From Romanomermis culicivorax (lineage: Eukaryota > Nematoda > Enoplea > Mermithida > Mermithidae), in the NCBI GenBank assembly GCA_963922205.1, contig CAWUHX010000209.1:434001-498000 (forward strand): a stretch of 64,000 nucleotides of DNA, read 5' to 3'. Below the pieces are notes generated by a model. The model was not told where the DNA came from, searched no databases, and worked only from the letters and a program-made list of their open reading frames with translations. How positions within the stretch are numbered: the stretch's first letter is position 1; each line of letters begins with the position of its first letter. The position numbers and the translations under genes are program-made. Below are positions 13,801 through 28,313 of this stretch, piece after piece.

Positions 13801-16800
13801 TCAAAAGCAACCCAAAAAATATCAACTCGATCAATTTTCGAGCAATTTCTACGGATAATACCTCATTCAAAAGCCCATGAAATTCTGGGTCTAATGATGT
13901 AAAAATATCAGTTTGATCTTCAAAACTGACTCTGCTATCACCGATCAAATTTTCTGAAGTTAGACTTCACTGGCAATTGTTTTCCGGCAGAATATGCTGC
14001 CGAATAAGCTCAAATTCGATATAGACCTGAAAAAAGTCAGAAATCAGATAGCACATGATTTTCTAAATCTGCCAACTTGATTCAGTGGTATAATACGCAC
14101 ACAGCAAGCACCCTACACGTTAAAGTGATTAGAAGACAGAAGTGAGTGACACACTCTGTTGCATGAAAACTGTGGTTTCTACATTAAAAACTACCCTACA
14201 TACTTTAGATTTGATGTTAGATCATCAAAACAAAGTTTATGTATCATGAACAAAGAAAAGTGCATCTTGGTGTTTCAATGGGTATTAGACCACTTGAATT
14301 CAAAAGCAACCCAAAAAATATCAACTCGATCAATTTTCGAGCAATTTCTACGGATAATACCTCATTCAAAAGCCCATGAAATTCTGGGTCTAATGATGTA
14401 AAAATATCAGTTTGATCTTCAAAACTGACTCTGCTATCACCGATCAAATTTTCTGAAGTTAGACTTCACTGGCAATTGTTTTCCGGCAGAATATGCTGCC
14501 GAATAAGCTCAAATTCGATATAGACCTGAAAAAAGTCAGAAATCAGATAGCACATGATTTTCTAAATCTGCCAACTTGATTCAGTGGTATAATACGCACA
14601 CAGCAAGCACCCTACACGTAAAAGTGATTAGAAGACAGAAGTGAGTGACACACTCTATTGCATGAAAACTGTGGTTTCTACATTAAAAACTACCCTACAT
14701 ACTTTAGATTTGATGTTAGATCATCAAAACAAAGTTTATGTATCATGAACAAAGAAAAGTGCATCTTGGTGTTTCAATGGGTATTAGACCACTTGAATTC
14801 AAAAGCAACCCAAAAAATATCAACTCGATCAATTTTCGAGCAATTTCTACGGATAATACCTCATTCAAAAGCCCATGAAATTCTGGGTCTAATGATGTAA
14901 AAATATCAGTTTGATCTTCAAAACTGACTCTGCTATCACCGATCAAATTTTCTGAAGTTAGACTTCACTGGCAATTGTTTTCCGGCAGAATATGCTGCCG
15001 AATAAGCTCAAATTCAATATAGACCTGAAAAAAGTCAGAAATCAGATAGCACATGATTTTCTTAATCTGCCAACTTGATTCAGTGGTATAATACGCACAC
15101 AGCAAGCACCCTACACGTTAAAGTGATTAGAAGACAGAAGTGAGTGACACACTCTATTGCATGAAAACTGTGGTTTCTACATTAAAAACTACCCTACATA
15201 CTTTAGATTTGATGTTAGATCATCAAAACAAAGTTTATGTATCATGAACAAAGAAAAGTGCATCTTGGTGTTTCAATGGGTATTAGACCACTTGAATTCA
15301 AAAGCAACCCAAAAAATATCAACTCGATCAATTTTCGAGCAATTTCTACGGATAATACCTCATTCAAAAGCCCATGAAATTCTGGGTCTAATGATGTAAA
15401 AATATCAGTTTGATCTTCAAAACTGACTCTGCTATCACCGATCAAATTTTCTGAAGTTAGACTTCACTGGCAATTGTTTTCCGGCAGAATATGCTGCCGA
15501 ATAAGCTCAAATTCAATATAGACCTGAAAAAAGTCAGAAATCAGATAGCACATGATTTTCTAAATCTGCCAACTTGATTCAGTGGTATAATACGCACACA
15601 GCAAGCACCCTACACGTTAAAGTGATTAGAAGACAGAAGTGAGTGACACACTCTATTGCATGAAAACTGTGGTTTCTACATTAAAAACTACCCTACATAC
15701 TTTAGATTTGATGTTAGATCATCAAAACAAAGTTTATGTATCATGAACAAAGAAAAGTGCATCTTGGTGTTTCAATGGGTATTAGACCACTTGAATTCAA
15801 AAGCAACCCAAAAAATATCAACTCGATCAATTTTCGAGCAATTTCCTACGGATAATACCTCATTCAAAAGCCCATGAAATTCTGGGTCTAATGATGTAAA
15901 AATATCAGTTTGATCTTCAAAACTGACTCTGCTATCACCGATCAAATTTTCTGAAGTTAGACTTCACTGGCAATTGTTTTCCGGCAGAATATGCTGCCGA
16001 ATAAGCTCAAATTCAATATAGACCTGAAAAAAGTCAGAAATCAGATAGCACATGATTTTCTAAATCTGCCAACTTGATTCAGTGGTATAATACGCACACA
16101 GCAAGCACCCTACACTTTAAAGTGATTAGAAGACAGAAGTGAGTGACACACTCTATTGCATGAAAACTGTGGTTTCTACATTAAAAACTACCCTACATAC
16201 TTTAGATTTGATGTTAGATCATCAAAACAAAGTTTATGTATCATGAACAAAGAAAAGTGCATCTTGGTGTTTCAATGGGTATTAGACCACTTGAATTCAA
16301 AAGCAACCCAAAAAATATCAACTCGATCAATTTTCGAGCAATTTCTACGGATAATACCTCATTCAAAAGCCCATGAAATTCTGGGTCTAATGATGTAAAA
16401 ATATCAGTTTGATCTTCAAAACTGACTCTGCTATCACCGATCAAATTTTCTGAAGTTAGACTTCACTGGCAATTGTTTTCCGGCAGAATATGCTGCCGAA
16501 TAAGCTCAAATTCAATATAGACCTGAAAAAAGTCAGAAATCAGATAGCACATGATTTTCTTAATCTGCCAACTTGATTCAGTGGTATAATACGCACACAG
16601 CAAGCACCCTACACGTTAAAGTGATTAGAAGACAGAAGTGAGTGACACACTCTATTGCATGAAAACTGTGGTTTCTACATTAAAAACTACCCTACATACT
16701 TTAGATTTGATGTTAGATCATCAAAACAAAGTTTATGTATCATGAACAAAGAAAAGTGCATCTTGGTGTTTCAATGGGTATTAGACCACTTGAATTCAAA

Positions 16801-19800
16801 AGCAACCCAAAAAATATCAACTCGATCAATTTTCGAGCAATTTCTACGGATAATACCTCATTCAAAAGCCCATGAAATTCTGGGTCTAATGATGTAAAAA
16901 TATCAGTTTGATCTTCAAAACTGACTCTGCTATCACCGATCAAATTTTCTGAAGTTAGACTTCACTGGCAATTGTTTTCCGGCAGAATATGCTGCCGAAT
17001 AAGCTCAAATTCAATATAGACCTGAAAAAAGTCAGAAATCAGATAGCACATGATTTTCTAAATCTGCCAACTTGATTCAGTGGTATAATACGCACACAGC
17101 AAGCACCCTACACGTAAAAGTGATTAGAAGACAGAAGTGAGTGACACACTCTATTGCATGAAAACTGTGGTTTCTACATTAAAAACTACCCTACATACTT
17201 TAGATTTGATGTTAGATCATCAAAACAAAGTTTATGTATCATGAACAAAGAAAAGTGCATCTTGGTGTTTCAATGGGTATTAGACCACTTGAATTCAAAA
17301 GCAACCCAAAAAATATCAACTCGATCAATTTTCGAGCAATTTCTACGGATAATACCTCATTCAAAAGCCCATGAAATTCTGGGTCTAATGATGTAAAAAT
17401 ATCAGTTTGATCTTCAAAACTGACTCTGCTATCACCGATCAAATTTTCTGAAGTTAGACTTCACTGGCAATTGTTTTCCGGCAGAATATGCTGCCGAATA
17501 AGCTCAAATTCGATATAGACCTGAAAAAAGTCAGAAATCAGATAGCACATGATTTTCTAAATCTGCCAACTTGATTCAGTGGTATAATACGCACACAGCA
17601 AGCACCCTACACGTAAAAGTGATTAGAAGACAGAAGTGAGTGACACACTCTATTGCATGAAAACTGTGGTTTCTACATTAAAAACTACCCTACATACTTT
17701 AGATTTGATGTTAGATCATCAAAACAAAGTTTATGTATCATGAACAAAGAAAAGTGCATCTTGGTGTTTCAATGGGTATTAGACCACTTGAATTCAAAAG
17801 CAACCCAAAAAATATCAACTCGATCAATTTTCGAGCAATTTCTACGGATAATACCTCATTCAAAAGCCCATGAAATTCTGGGTCTAATGATGTAAAAATA
17901 TCAGTTTGATCTTCAAAACTGACTCTGCTATCACCGATCAAATTTTCTGAAGTTAGACTTCACTGGCAATTGTTTTCCGGCAGAATATGCTGCCGAATAA
18001 GCTCAAATTCAATATAGACCTGAAAAAAGTCAGAAATCAGATAGCACATGATTTTCTAAATCTGCCAACTTGATTCAGTGGTATAATACGCACACAGCAA
18101 GCACCCTACACTTTAAAGTGATTAGAAGACAGAAGTGAGTGACACACTCTATTGCATGAAAACTGTGGTTTCTACATTAAAAACTACCCTACATACTTTA
18201 GATTTGATGTTAGATCATCAAAACAAAGTTTATGTATCATGAACAAAGAAAAGTGCATCTTGGTGTTTCAATGGGTATTAGACCACTTGAATTCAAAAGC
18301 AACCCAAAAAATATCAACTCGATCAATTTTCGAGCAATTTCTACGGATAATACCTCATTCAAAAGCCCATGAAATTCTGGGTCTAATGATGTAAAAATAT
18401 CAGTTTGATCTTCAAAACTGACTCTGCTATCACCGATCAAATTTTCTGAAGTTAGACTTCACTGGCAATTGTTTTCCGGCAGAATATGCTGCCGAATAAG
18501 CTCAAATTCAATATAGACCTGAAAAAAGTCACGAATCAGATAGCACATGATTTTCTTAATCTGCCAACTTGATTCAGTGGTATAATACGCACACAGCAAG
18601 CACCCTAGACGTTAAAGTGATTAGAAGACAGAAGTGAGTGACACACTCTGTTGCATGAAAACTGTGGTTTCTACATTAAAAACTACCCTACATACTTTAG
18701 ATTTGATGTTAGATCATCAAAACAAAGTTTATGTATCATGAACAAAGAAAAGTGCATCTTGGTGTTTCAATGGGTATTAGACCACTTGAATTCAAAAGCA
18801 ACCCAAAAAATATCAACTCGATCAATTTTCGAGCAATTTCTACGGATAATACCTCATTCAAAAGCCCATGAAATTCTGGGTCTAATGATGTAAAAATATC
18901 AGTTTGATCTTCAAAACTGACTCTGCTATCACCGATCAAATTTTCTGAAGTTAGACTTCACTGGCAATTGTTTTCCGGAAGAATATGCTGCCGAATAAGC
19001 TCAAATTCGATATAGACCTGAAAAAAGTCAGAAATCAGATAGCACATGATTTTCTAAATCTGCCAACTTGATTCAGTGGTATAATACGCACACAGCAAGC
19101 ACCCTACACTTTAAAGTGATTAGAAGACAGAAGTGAGTGACACACTCTATTGCATGAAAACTGTGGTTTCTACATTAAAAACTACCCTACATACTTTAGA
19201 TTTGATGTTAGATCATCAAAACAAAGTTTATGTATCATGAACAAAGAAAAGTGCATCTTGGTGTTTCAATGGGTATTAGACCACTTGAATTCAAAAGCAA
19301 CCCAAAAAATATCAACTCGATCAATTTTCGAGCAATTTCCTACGGATAATACCTCATTCAAAAGCCCATGAAATTCTGGGTCTAATGATGTAAAAATATC
19401 AGTTTGATCTTCAAAACTGACTCTGCTATCACCGATCAAATTTTCTGAAGTTAGACTTCACTGGCAATTGTTTTCCGGCAGAATATGCTGCCGAATAAGC
19501 TCAAATTCGATATAGACCTGAAAAAAGTCAGAAATCAGATAGCACATGATTTTCTAAATCTGCCAACTTGATTCAGTGGTATAATACGCACACAGCAAGC
19601 ACCCTACACTTTAAAGTGATTAGAAGACAGAAGTGAGTGACACACTCTATTGCATGAAAACTGTGGTTTCTACATTAAAAACTACCCTACATACTTTAGA
19701 TTTGATGTTAGATCAGTTTATGTATCATGAACAAAGAAAAGTGCATCTTGGTGTTTCAATGGGTATTAGACCACTTGAATTCAAAAGCAACCCAAAAAAT

Positions 19801-22800
19801 ATCAACTCGATCAATTTTCGAGCAATTTCTACGGATAATACCTCATTCAAAAGCCCATGAAATTCTGGGTCTAATGATGTAAAAATATCAGTTTGATCTT
19901 CAAAACTGACTCTGCTATCACCGATCAAATTTTCTGAAGTTAGACTTCACTGGCAATTGTTTTCCGGCAGAATATGCTGCCGAATAAGCTCAAATTCAAT
20001 ATAGACCTGAAAAAAGTCAGAAATCAGATAGCACATGATTTTCTAAATCTGCCAACTTGATTCAGTGGTATAATACGCACACAGCAAGCACCCTACACGT
20101 TAAAGTGATTAGAAGACAGAAGTGAGTGACACACTCTATTGCATGAAAACTGTGGTTTCTACATTAAAAACTACCCTACATACTTTAGATTTGATGTTAG
20201 ATCATCAAAACAAAGTTTATGTATCATGAACAAAGAAAAGTGCATCTTGGTGTTTCAATGGGTATTAGACCACTTGAATTCAAAAGCAACCCAAAAAATA
20301 TCAACTCGATCAATTTTCGAGCAATTTCTACGGATAATACCTCATTCAAAAGCCCATGAAATTCTGGGTCTAATGATGTAAAAATATCAGTTTGATCTTC
20401 AAAACTGACTCTGCTATCACCGATCAAATTTTCTGAAGTTAGACTTCACTGGCAATTGTTTTCCGGCAGAATATGCTGCGGAATAAGCTCAAATTCGATA
20501 TAGACCTGAAAAAAGTCAGAAATCAGATAGCACATGATTTTCTAAATCTGCCAACTTGATTCAGTGGTATAATACGCACACAGCAAGCACCCTACACTTT
20601 AAAGTGATTAGAAGACAGAAGTGAGTGACACACTCTGTTGCATGAAAACTGTGGTTTCTACATTAAAAACTACCCTACATACTTTAGATTTGATGTTAGA
20701 TCATCAAAACAAAGTTTATGTATCATGAACAAAGAAAAGTGCATCTTGGTGTTTCAATGGGTATTAGACCACTTGAATTCAAAAGCAACCCAAAAAATAT
20801 CAACTCGATCAATTTTCGAGCAATTTCTACGGATAATACCTCATTCAAAAGCCCATGAAATTCTGGGTCTAATGATGTAAAAATATCAGTTTGATCTTCA
20901 AAACTGACTCTGCTATCACCGATCAAATTTTCTGAAGTTAGACTTCACTGGCAATTGTTTTCCGGCAGAATATGCTGCGGAATAAGCTCAAATTCAATAT
21001 AGACCTGAAAAAAGTCAGAAATCAGATAGCACATGATTTTCTAAATCTGCCAACTTGATTCAGTGGTATAATACGCACACAGCAAGCACCCTACACTTTA
21101 AAGTGATTAGAAGACAGAAGTGAGTGACACACTCTATTGCATGAAAACTGTGGTTTCTACATTAAAAACTACCCTACATACTTTAGATTTGATGTTAGAT
21201 CATCAAAACAAAGTTTATGTATCATGAACAAAGAAAAGTGCATCTTGGTGTTTCAATGGGTATTAGACCACTTGAATTCAAAAGCAACCCAAAAAATATC
21301 AACTCGATCAATTTTCGAGCAATTTCTACGGATAATACCTCATTCAAAAGCCCATGAAATTCTGGGTCTAATGATGTAAAAATATCAGTTTGATCTTCAA
21401 AACTGACTCTGCTATCACCGATCAAATTTTCTGAAGTTAGACTTCACTGGCAATTGTTTTCCGGCAGAATATGCTGCGGAATAAGCTCAAATTCGATATA
21501 GACCTGAAAAAAGTCAGAAATCAGATAGCACATGATTTTCTAAATCTGCCAACTTGATTCAGTGGTATAATACGCACACAGCAAGCACCCTACACGTTAA
21601 AGTGATTAGAAGACAGAAGTGAGTGAGACACTCTGTTGCATGAAAACTGTGGTTTCTACATTAAAAACTACCCTACATACTTTAGATTTGATGTTAGATC
21701 ATCAAAACAAAGTTTATGTATCATGAACAAAGAAAAGTGCATCTTGGTGTTTCAATGGGTATTAGACCACTTGAATTCAAAAGCAACCCAAAAAATATCA
21801 ACTCGATCAATTTTCGAGCAATTTCTACGGATAATACCTCATTCAAAAGCCCATGAAATTCTGGGTCTAATGATGTAAAAATATCAGTTTGATCTTCAAA
21901 ACTGACTCTGCTATCACCGATCAAATTTTCTGAAGTTAGACTTCACTGGCAATTGTTTTCCGGCAGAATATGCTGCGGAATAAGCTCAAATTCGATATAG
22001 ACCTGAAAAAAGTCAGAAATCAGATAGCACATGATTTTCTAAATCTGCCAACTTGATTCAGTGGTATAATACGCACACAGCAAGCACCCTACACTTTAAA
22101 GTGATTAGAAGACAGAAGTGAGTGACACACTCTATTGCATGAAAACTGTGGTTTCTACATTAAAAACTACCCTACATACTTTAGATTTGATGTTAGATCA
22201 TCAAAACAAAGTTTATGTATCATGAACAAAGAAAAGTGCATCTTGGTGTTTCAATGGGTATTAGACCACTTGAATTCAAAAGCAACCCAAAAAATATCAA
22301 CTCGATCAATTTTCGAGCAATTTCCTACGGATAATACCTCATTCAAAAGCCCATGAAATTCTGGGTCTAATGATGTAAAAATATCAGTTTGATCTTCAAA
22401 ACTGACTCTGCTATCACCGATCAAATTTTCTGAAGTTAGACTTCACTGGCAATTGTTTTCCGGCAGAATATGCTGCGGAATAAGCTCAAATTCAATATAG
22501 ACCTGAAAAAAGTCAGAAATCAGATAGCACATGATTTTCTAAATCTGCCAACTTGATTCAGTGGTATAATACGCACACAGCAAGCACCCTACACTTTAAA
22601 GTGATTAGAAGACAGAAGTGAGTGACACACTCTATTGCATGAAAACTGTGGTTTCTACATTAAAAACTACCCTACATACTTTAGATTTGATGTTAGATCA
22701 TCAAAACAAAGTTTATGTATCATGAACAAAGAAAAGTGCATCTTGGTGTTTCAATGGGTATTAGACCACTTGAATTCAAAAGCAACCCAAAAAATATCAA

Positions 22801-25800
22801 CTCGATCAATTTTCGAGCAATTTCTATGGATAATACCTCATTCAAAAGCCCATGAAATTCTGGGTCTAATGATGTAAAATTATCAGTTTGATCTTCAAAA
22901 CTGACTCTGCTATCACCGATCAAATTTTCTGAAGTTAGACTTCACTGGCAATTGTTTTCCGGCAGAATATGCTGCCGAATAAGCTCAAATTCAATATAGA
23001 CCTGAAAAAAGTCAGAAATCAGATAGCACATGATTTTCTTAATCTGCCAACTTGATTCAGTGGTATAATACGCACACAGCAAGCACCCTACACGTTAAAG
23101 TGATTAGAAGACAGAAGTGAGTGACACACTCTGTTGCATGAAAACTGTGGTTTCTACATTAAAAACTACCCTACATACTTTAGATTTGATGTTAGATCAT
23201 CAAAACAAAGTTTATGTATCATGAACAAAGAAAAGTGCATCTTGGTGTTTCAATGGGTATTAGACCACTTGAATTCAAAAGCAACCCAAAAAATATCAAC
23301 TCGATCAATTTTCGAGCAATTCCTACGGATAATACCTCATTCAAAAGCCCATGAAATTCTGGGTCTAATGATGTAAAAATATCAGTTTGATCTTCAAAAC
23401 TGACTCTGCTATCACCGATCAAATTTTCTGAAGTTAGACTTCACTGGCAATTGTTTTCCGGCAGAATATGCTGCGGAATAAGCTCAAATTCGATATAGAC
23501 CTGAAAAAAGTCAGAAATCAGATAGCACATGATTTTCTAAATCTGCCAACTTGATTCAGTGGTATAATACGCACACAGCAAGCACCCTACACGTTTAAAG
23601 TGATTAGAAGACAGAAGTGAGTGACACACTCTATTGCATGAAAACTGTGGTTTCTACATTAAAAACTACCCTACATACTTTAGATTTGATGTTAGATCAT
23701 CAAAACAAACTTTATGTATCATGAACAAAGAAAAGTGCATCTTGGTGTTTCAATGGGTATTAGACCACTTGAATTCAAAAGCAACCCAAAAAATATCAAC
23801 TCGATCAATTTTCGAGCAATTCCTACGGATAATACCTCATTCAAAAGCCCATGAAATTCTGGGTCTAATGATGTAAAAATATCAGTTTGATCTTCAAAAC
23901 TGACTCTGCTATCACCGATCAAATTTTCTGAAGTTAGACTTCACTGGCAATTGTTTTCCGGCAGAATATGCTGCCGAATAAGCTCAAATTCGATATAGAC
24001 CTGAAAAAAGTCAGAAATCAGATAGCACATGATTTTCTAAATCTGCCAACTTGATTCAGTGGTATAATACGCACACAGCAAGCACCCTACACGTTAAAGT
24101 GATTAGAAGACAGAAGTGAGTGACACACTCTGTTGCATGAAAACTGTGGTTTCTACATTAAAAACTACCCTACATACTTTAGATTTGATGTTAGATCATC
24201 AAAACAAAGTTTATGTATCATGAACAAAGAAAAGTGCATCTTGGTGTTTCAATGGGTATTAGACCACTTGAATTCAAAAGCAACCCAAAAAATATCAACT
24301 CGATCAATTTTCGAGCAATTTCTACGGATAATACCTCATTCAAAAGCCCATGAAATTCTGGGTCTAATGATGTAAAAATATCAGTTTGATCTTCAAAACT
24401 GACTCTGCTATCACCGATCAAATTTTCTGAAGTTAGACTTCACTGGCAATTGTTTTCCGGCAGAATATGCTGCCGAATAAGCTCAAATTCGATATAGACC
24501 TGAAAAAAGTCAGAAATCAGATAGCACATGATTTTCTAAATCTGCCAACTTGATTCAGTGGTATAATACGCACACAGCAAGCACCCTACACGTTAAAGTG
24601 ATTAGAAGACAGAAGTGAGTGACACACTCTGTTGCATGAAAACTGTGGTTTCTACATTAAAAACTACCCTACATACTTTAGATTTGATGTTAGATCAGTT
24701 TATGTATCATGAACAAAGAAAAGTGCATCTTGGTGTTTCAATGGGTATTAGACCACTTGAATTCAAAAGCAACCCAAAAAATATCAACTCGATCAATTTT
24801 CGAGCAATTTCTACGGATAATACCTCATTCAAAAGCCCATGAAATTCTGGGTCTAATGATGTAAAAATATCAGTTTGATCTTCAAAACTGACTCTGCTAT
24901 CACCGATCAAATTTTCTGAAGTTAGACTTCACTGGCAATTGTTTTCCGGCAGAATATGCTGCGGAATAAGCTCAAATTCGATATAGACCTGAAAAAAGTC
25001 AGAAATCAGATAGCACATGATTTTCTAAATCTGCCAACTTGATTCAGTGGTATAATACGCACACAGCAAGCACCCTACACTTTAAAGTGATTAGAAGACA
25101 GAAGTGAGTGACACACTCTATTGCATGAAAACTGTGGTTTCTACATTAAAAACTACCCTACATACTTTAGATTTGATGTTAGATCATCAAAACAAAGTTT
25201 ATGTATCATGAACAAAGAAAAGTGCATCTTGGTGTTTCAATGGGTATTAGACCACTTGAATTCAAAAGCAACCCAAAAAATATCAACTCGATCAATTTTC
25301 GAGCAATTTCTACGGATAATACCTCATTCAAAAGCCCATGAAATTCTGGGTCTAATGATGTAAAAATATCAGTTTGATCTTCAAAACTGACTCTGCTATC
25401 ACCGATCAAATTTTCTGAAGTTAGACTTCACTGGCAATTGTTTTCCGGAAGAATATGCTGCGGAATAAGCTCAAATTCGATATAGACCTGAAAAAAGTCA
25501 GAAATCAGATAGCACATGATTTTCTAAATCTGCCAACTTGATTCAGTGGTATAATACGCACACAGCAAGCACCCTACACTTTAAAGTGATTAGAAGACAG
25601 AAGTGAGTGACACACTCTATTGCATGAAAACTGTGGTTTCTACATTAAAAACTACCCTACATACTTTAGATTTGATGTTAGATCATCAAAACAAAGTTTA
25701 TGTATCATGAACAAAGAAAAGTGCATCTTGGTGTTTCAATGGGTATTAGACCACTTGAATTCAAAAGCAACCCAAAAAATATCAACTCGATCAATTTTCG

Positions 25801-28313
25801 AGCAATTTCTACGGATAATACCTCATTCAAAAGCCCATGAAATTCTGGGTCTAATGATGTAAAAATATCAGTTTGATCTTCAAAACTGACTCTGCTATCA
25901 CCGATCAAATTTTCTGAAGTTAGACTTCACTGGCAATTGTTTTCCGGCAGAATATGCTGCCGAATAAGCTCAAATTCGATATAGACCTGAAAAAAGTCAG
26001 AAATCAGATAGCACATGATTTTCTAAATCTGCCAACTTGATTCAGTGGTATAATACGCACACAGCAAGCACCCTACACTTTAAAGTGATTAGAAGACAGA
26101 AGTGAGTGACACACTCTATTGCATGAAAACTGTGGTTTCTACATTAAAAACTACCCTACATACTTTAGATTTGATGTTAGATCATCAAAACAAAGTTTAT
26201 GTATCATGAACAAAGAAAAGTGCATCTTGGTGTTTCAATGGGTATTAGACCACTTGAATTCAAAAGCAACCCAAAAAATATCAACTCGATCAATTTTCGA
26301 GCAATTCCTACGGATAATACCTCATTCAAAAGCCCATGAAATTCTGGGTCTAATGATGTAAAAATATCAGTTTGATCTTCAAAACTGACTCTGCTATCAC
26401 CGATCAAATTTTCTGAAGTTAGACTTCACTGGCAATTGTTTTCCGGCAGAATATGCTGCGGAATAAGCTCAAATTCGATATAGACCTGAAAAAAGTCAGA
26501 AATCAGATAGCACATGATTTTCTAAATCTGCCAACTTGATTCAGTGGTATAATACGCACACAGCAAGCACCCTACACTTTAAAGTGATTAGAAGACAGAA
26601 GTGAGTGAGACACTCTGTTGCATGAAAACTGTGGTTTCTACATTAAAAACTACCCTACATACTTTAGATTTGATGTTAGATCATCAAAACAAAGTTTATG
26701 TATCATGAACAAAGAAAAGTGCATCTTGGTGTTTCAATGGGTATTAGACCACTTGAATTCAAAAGCAACCCAAAAAATATCAACTCGATCAATTTTCGAG
26801 CAATTCCTACGGATAATACCTCATTCAAAAGCCCATGAAATTCTGGGTCTAATGATGTAAAAATATCAGTTTGATCTTCAAAACTGACTCTGCTATCACC
26901 GATCAAATTTTCTGAAGTTAGACTTCACTGGCAATTGTTTTCCGGCAGAATATGCTGCCGAATAAGCTCAAATTCGATATAGACCTGAAAAAAGTCAGAA
27001 ATCAGATAGCACATGATTTTCTAAATCTGCCAACTTGATTCAGTGGTATAATACGCACACAGCAAGCACCCTACACGTAAAGTGATTAGAAGACAGAAGT
27101 GAGTGACACACTCTATTGCATGAAAACTGTGGTTTCTACATTAAAAACTACCCTACATACTTTAGATTTGATGTTAGATCATCAAAACAAAGTTTATGTA
27201 TCATGAACAAAGAAAAGTGCATCTTGGTGTTTCAATGGGTATTAGACCACTTGAATTCAAAAGCAACCCAAAAGATATCAAATCGATCAATTTTCGAGCA
27301 ATTCCTACGGATAATACCTCATTCAAAAGCCCATGAAATTCTGGGTCTAATGATGTAAAAATTATCAGTTTGATCTTCAAAACTGACTCTGCTATCACCG
27401 ATCAAATTTTCTGAAGTTAGACTTCACTGGCAATTGTTTTCCGGCAGAATATGCTGCCGAATAAGCTCAAATTCGATATAGACCTGAAAAAAGTCAGAAA
27501 TCAGATAGCACATGATTTTCTAAATCTGCCAACTTGATTCAGTGGTATAATACGCACACAGCAAGCACCCTACACGTTAAAGTGATTAGAAGACAGAAGT
27601 GAGTGAGACACTCTGTTGCATGAAAACTGTGGTTTCTACATTAAAAACTACCCTACATACTTTAGATTTGATGTTAGATCATCAAAACAAAGTTTATGTA
27701 TCATGAACAAAGAAAAGTGCATCTTGGTGTTTCAATGGGTATTAGACCACTTGAATTCAAAAGCAACCCAAAAAATATCAACTCGATCAATTTTCGAGCA
27801 ATTTCTACGGATAATACCTCATTCAAAAGCCCATGAAATTCTGGGTCTAATGATGTAAAAATATCAGTTTGATCTTCAAAACTGACTCTGCTATCACCGA
27901 TCAAATTTTCTGAAGTTAGACTTCACTGGCAATTGTTTTCCAGCAGAATATGCTGCCGAATAAGCTCAAATTCAATATAGACCTGAAAAAAGTCAGAAAT
28001 CAGATAGCACATGATTTTCTAAATCTGCCAACTTGATTCAGTGGTATATTACGCACACAGCAAGCACCCTACACTTTGAAGTGATTAGAAGACAGAAGTG
28101 AGTGAGACACTCTGTTGCATGAAAACTGCGGTTTCTACATTAAAAACTACTGTACATACTTTAGATTTGATGTTAGATCATCAAAACAAAGTTTATGTAT
28201 CATGAACAAAGAAAAGTGCATCTTGGTGTTTCAATGGGTTTTAGACCACTTGAATTCAAAAGCAACCCAAAAAATATCAACTCGATCAATTTTCGAGCAA
28301 TTTCTACAGATAA
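1874..28313. repeat. Homogeneous 499-bp satellite DNA array (left block)
   Basis: About 53 head-to-tail units follow each other with a regular 499-bp step (for example at 2276, 2775, 3274, then 7672, 8171, 8670 up to 28115). Neighbouring units differ at only a few diagnostic positions: CTGCCGAAT or CTGCGGAAT, ACACGTT, ACACTTT or ACACGTA, TCTGTTG or TCTATTG, TTCTAAATC or TTCTTAATC, and TTCAATAT or TTCGATAT. These variants occur in shuffled combinations, which suggests exchange or gene conversion between units rather than a fixed higher-order repeat. A 489-bp form lacking 10 bp occurs several times, and one unit is shortened by about 62 bp. Each unit contains the same short open frames of 67-80 codons on both strands. 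They use non-ATG starts or antiparallel frames and show no protein signature, so I do not call them genes. The first unit after the gap is partial and slightly diverged. Confidence 0.97.
7217..7653. repeat. Satellite unit shortened by about 62 bp
   Basis: At 7216-7219 the sequence AGAAGACAGAA joins directly to TTTAGATTTGATG. The usual segment with GTGAGTGACACACTCTGTTG and the following ATTAAAAACTACCCTACATAC stretch is missing. The unit is 437 bp instead of 499. It is the only large internal deletion in the left block. Confidence 0.9.
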
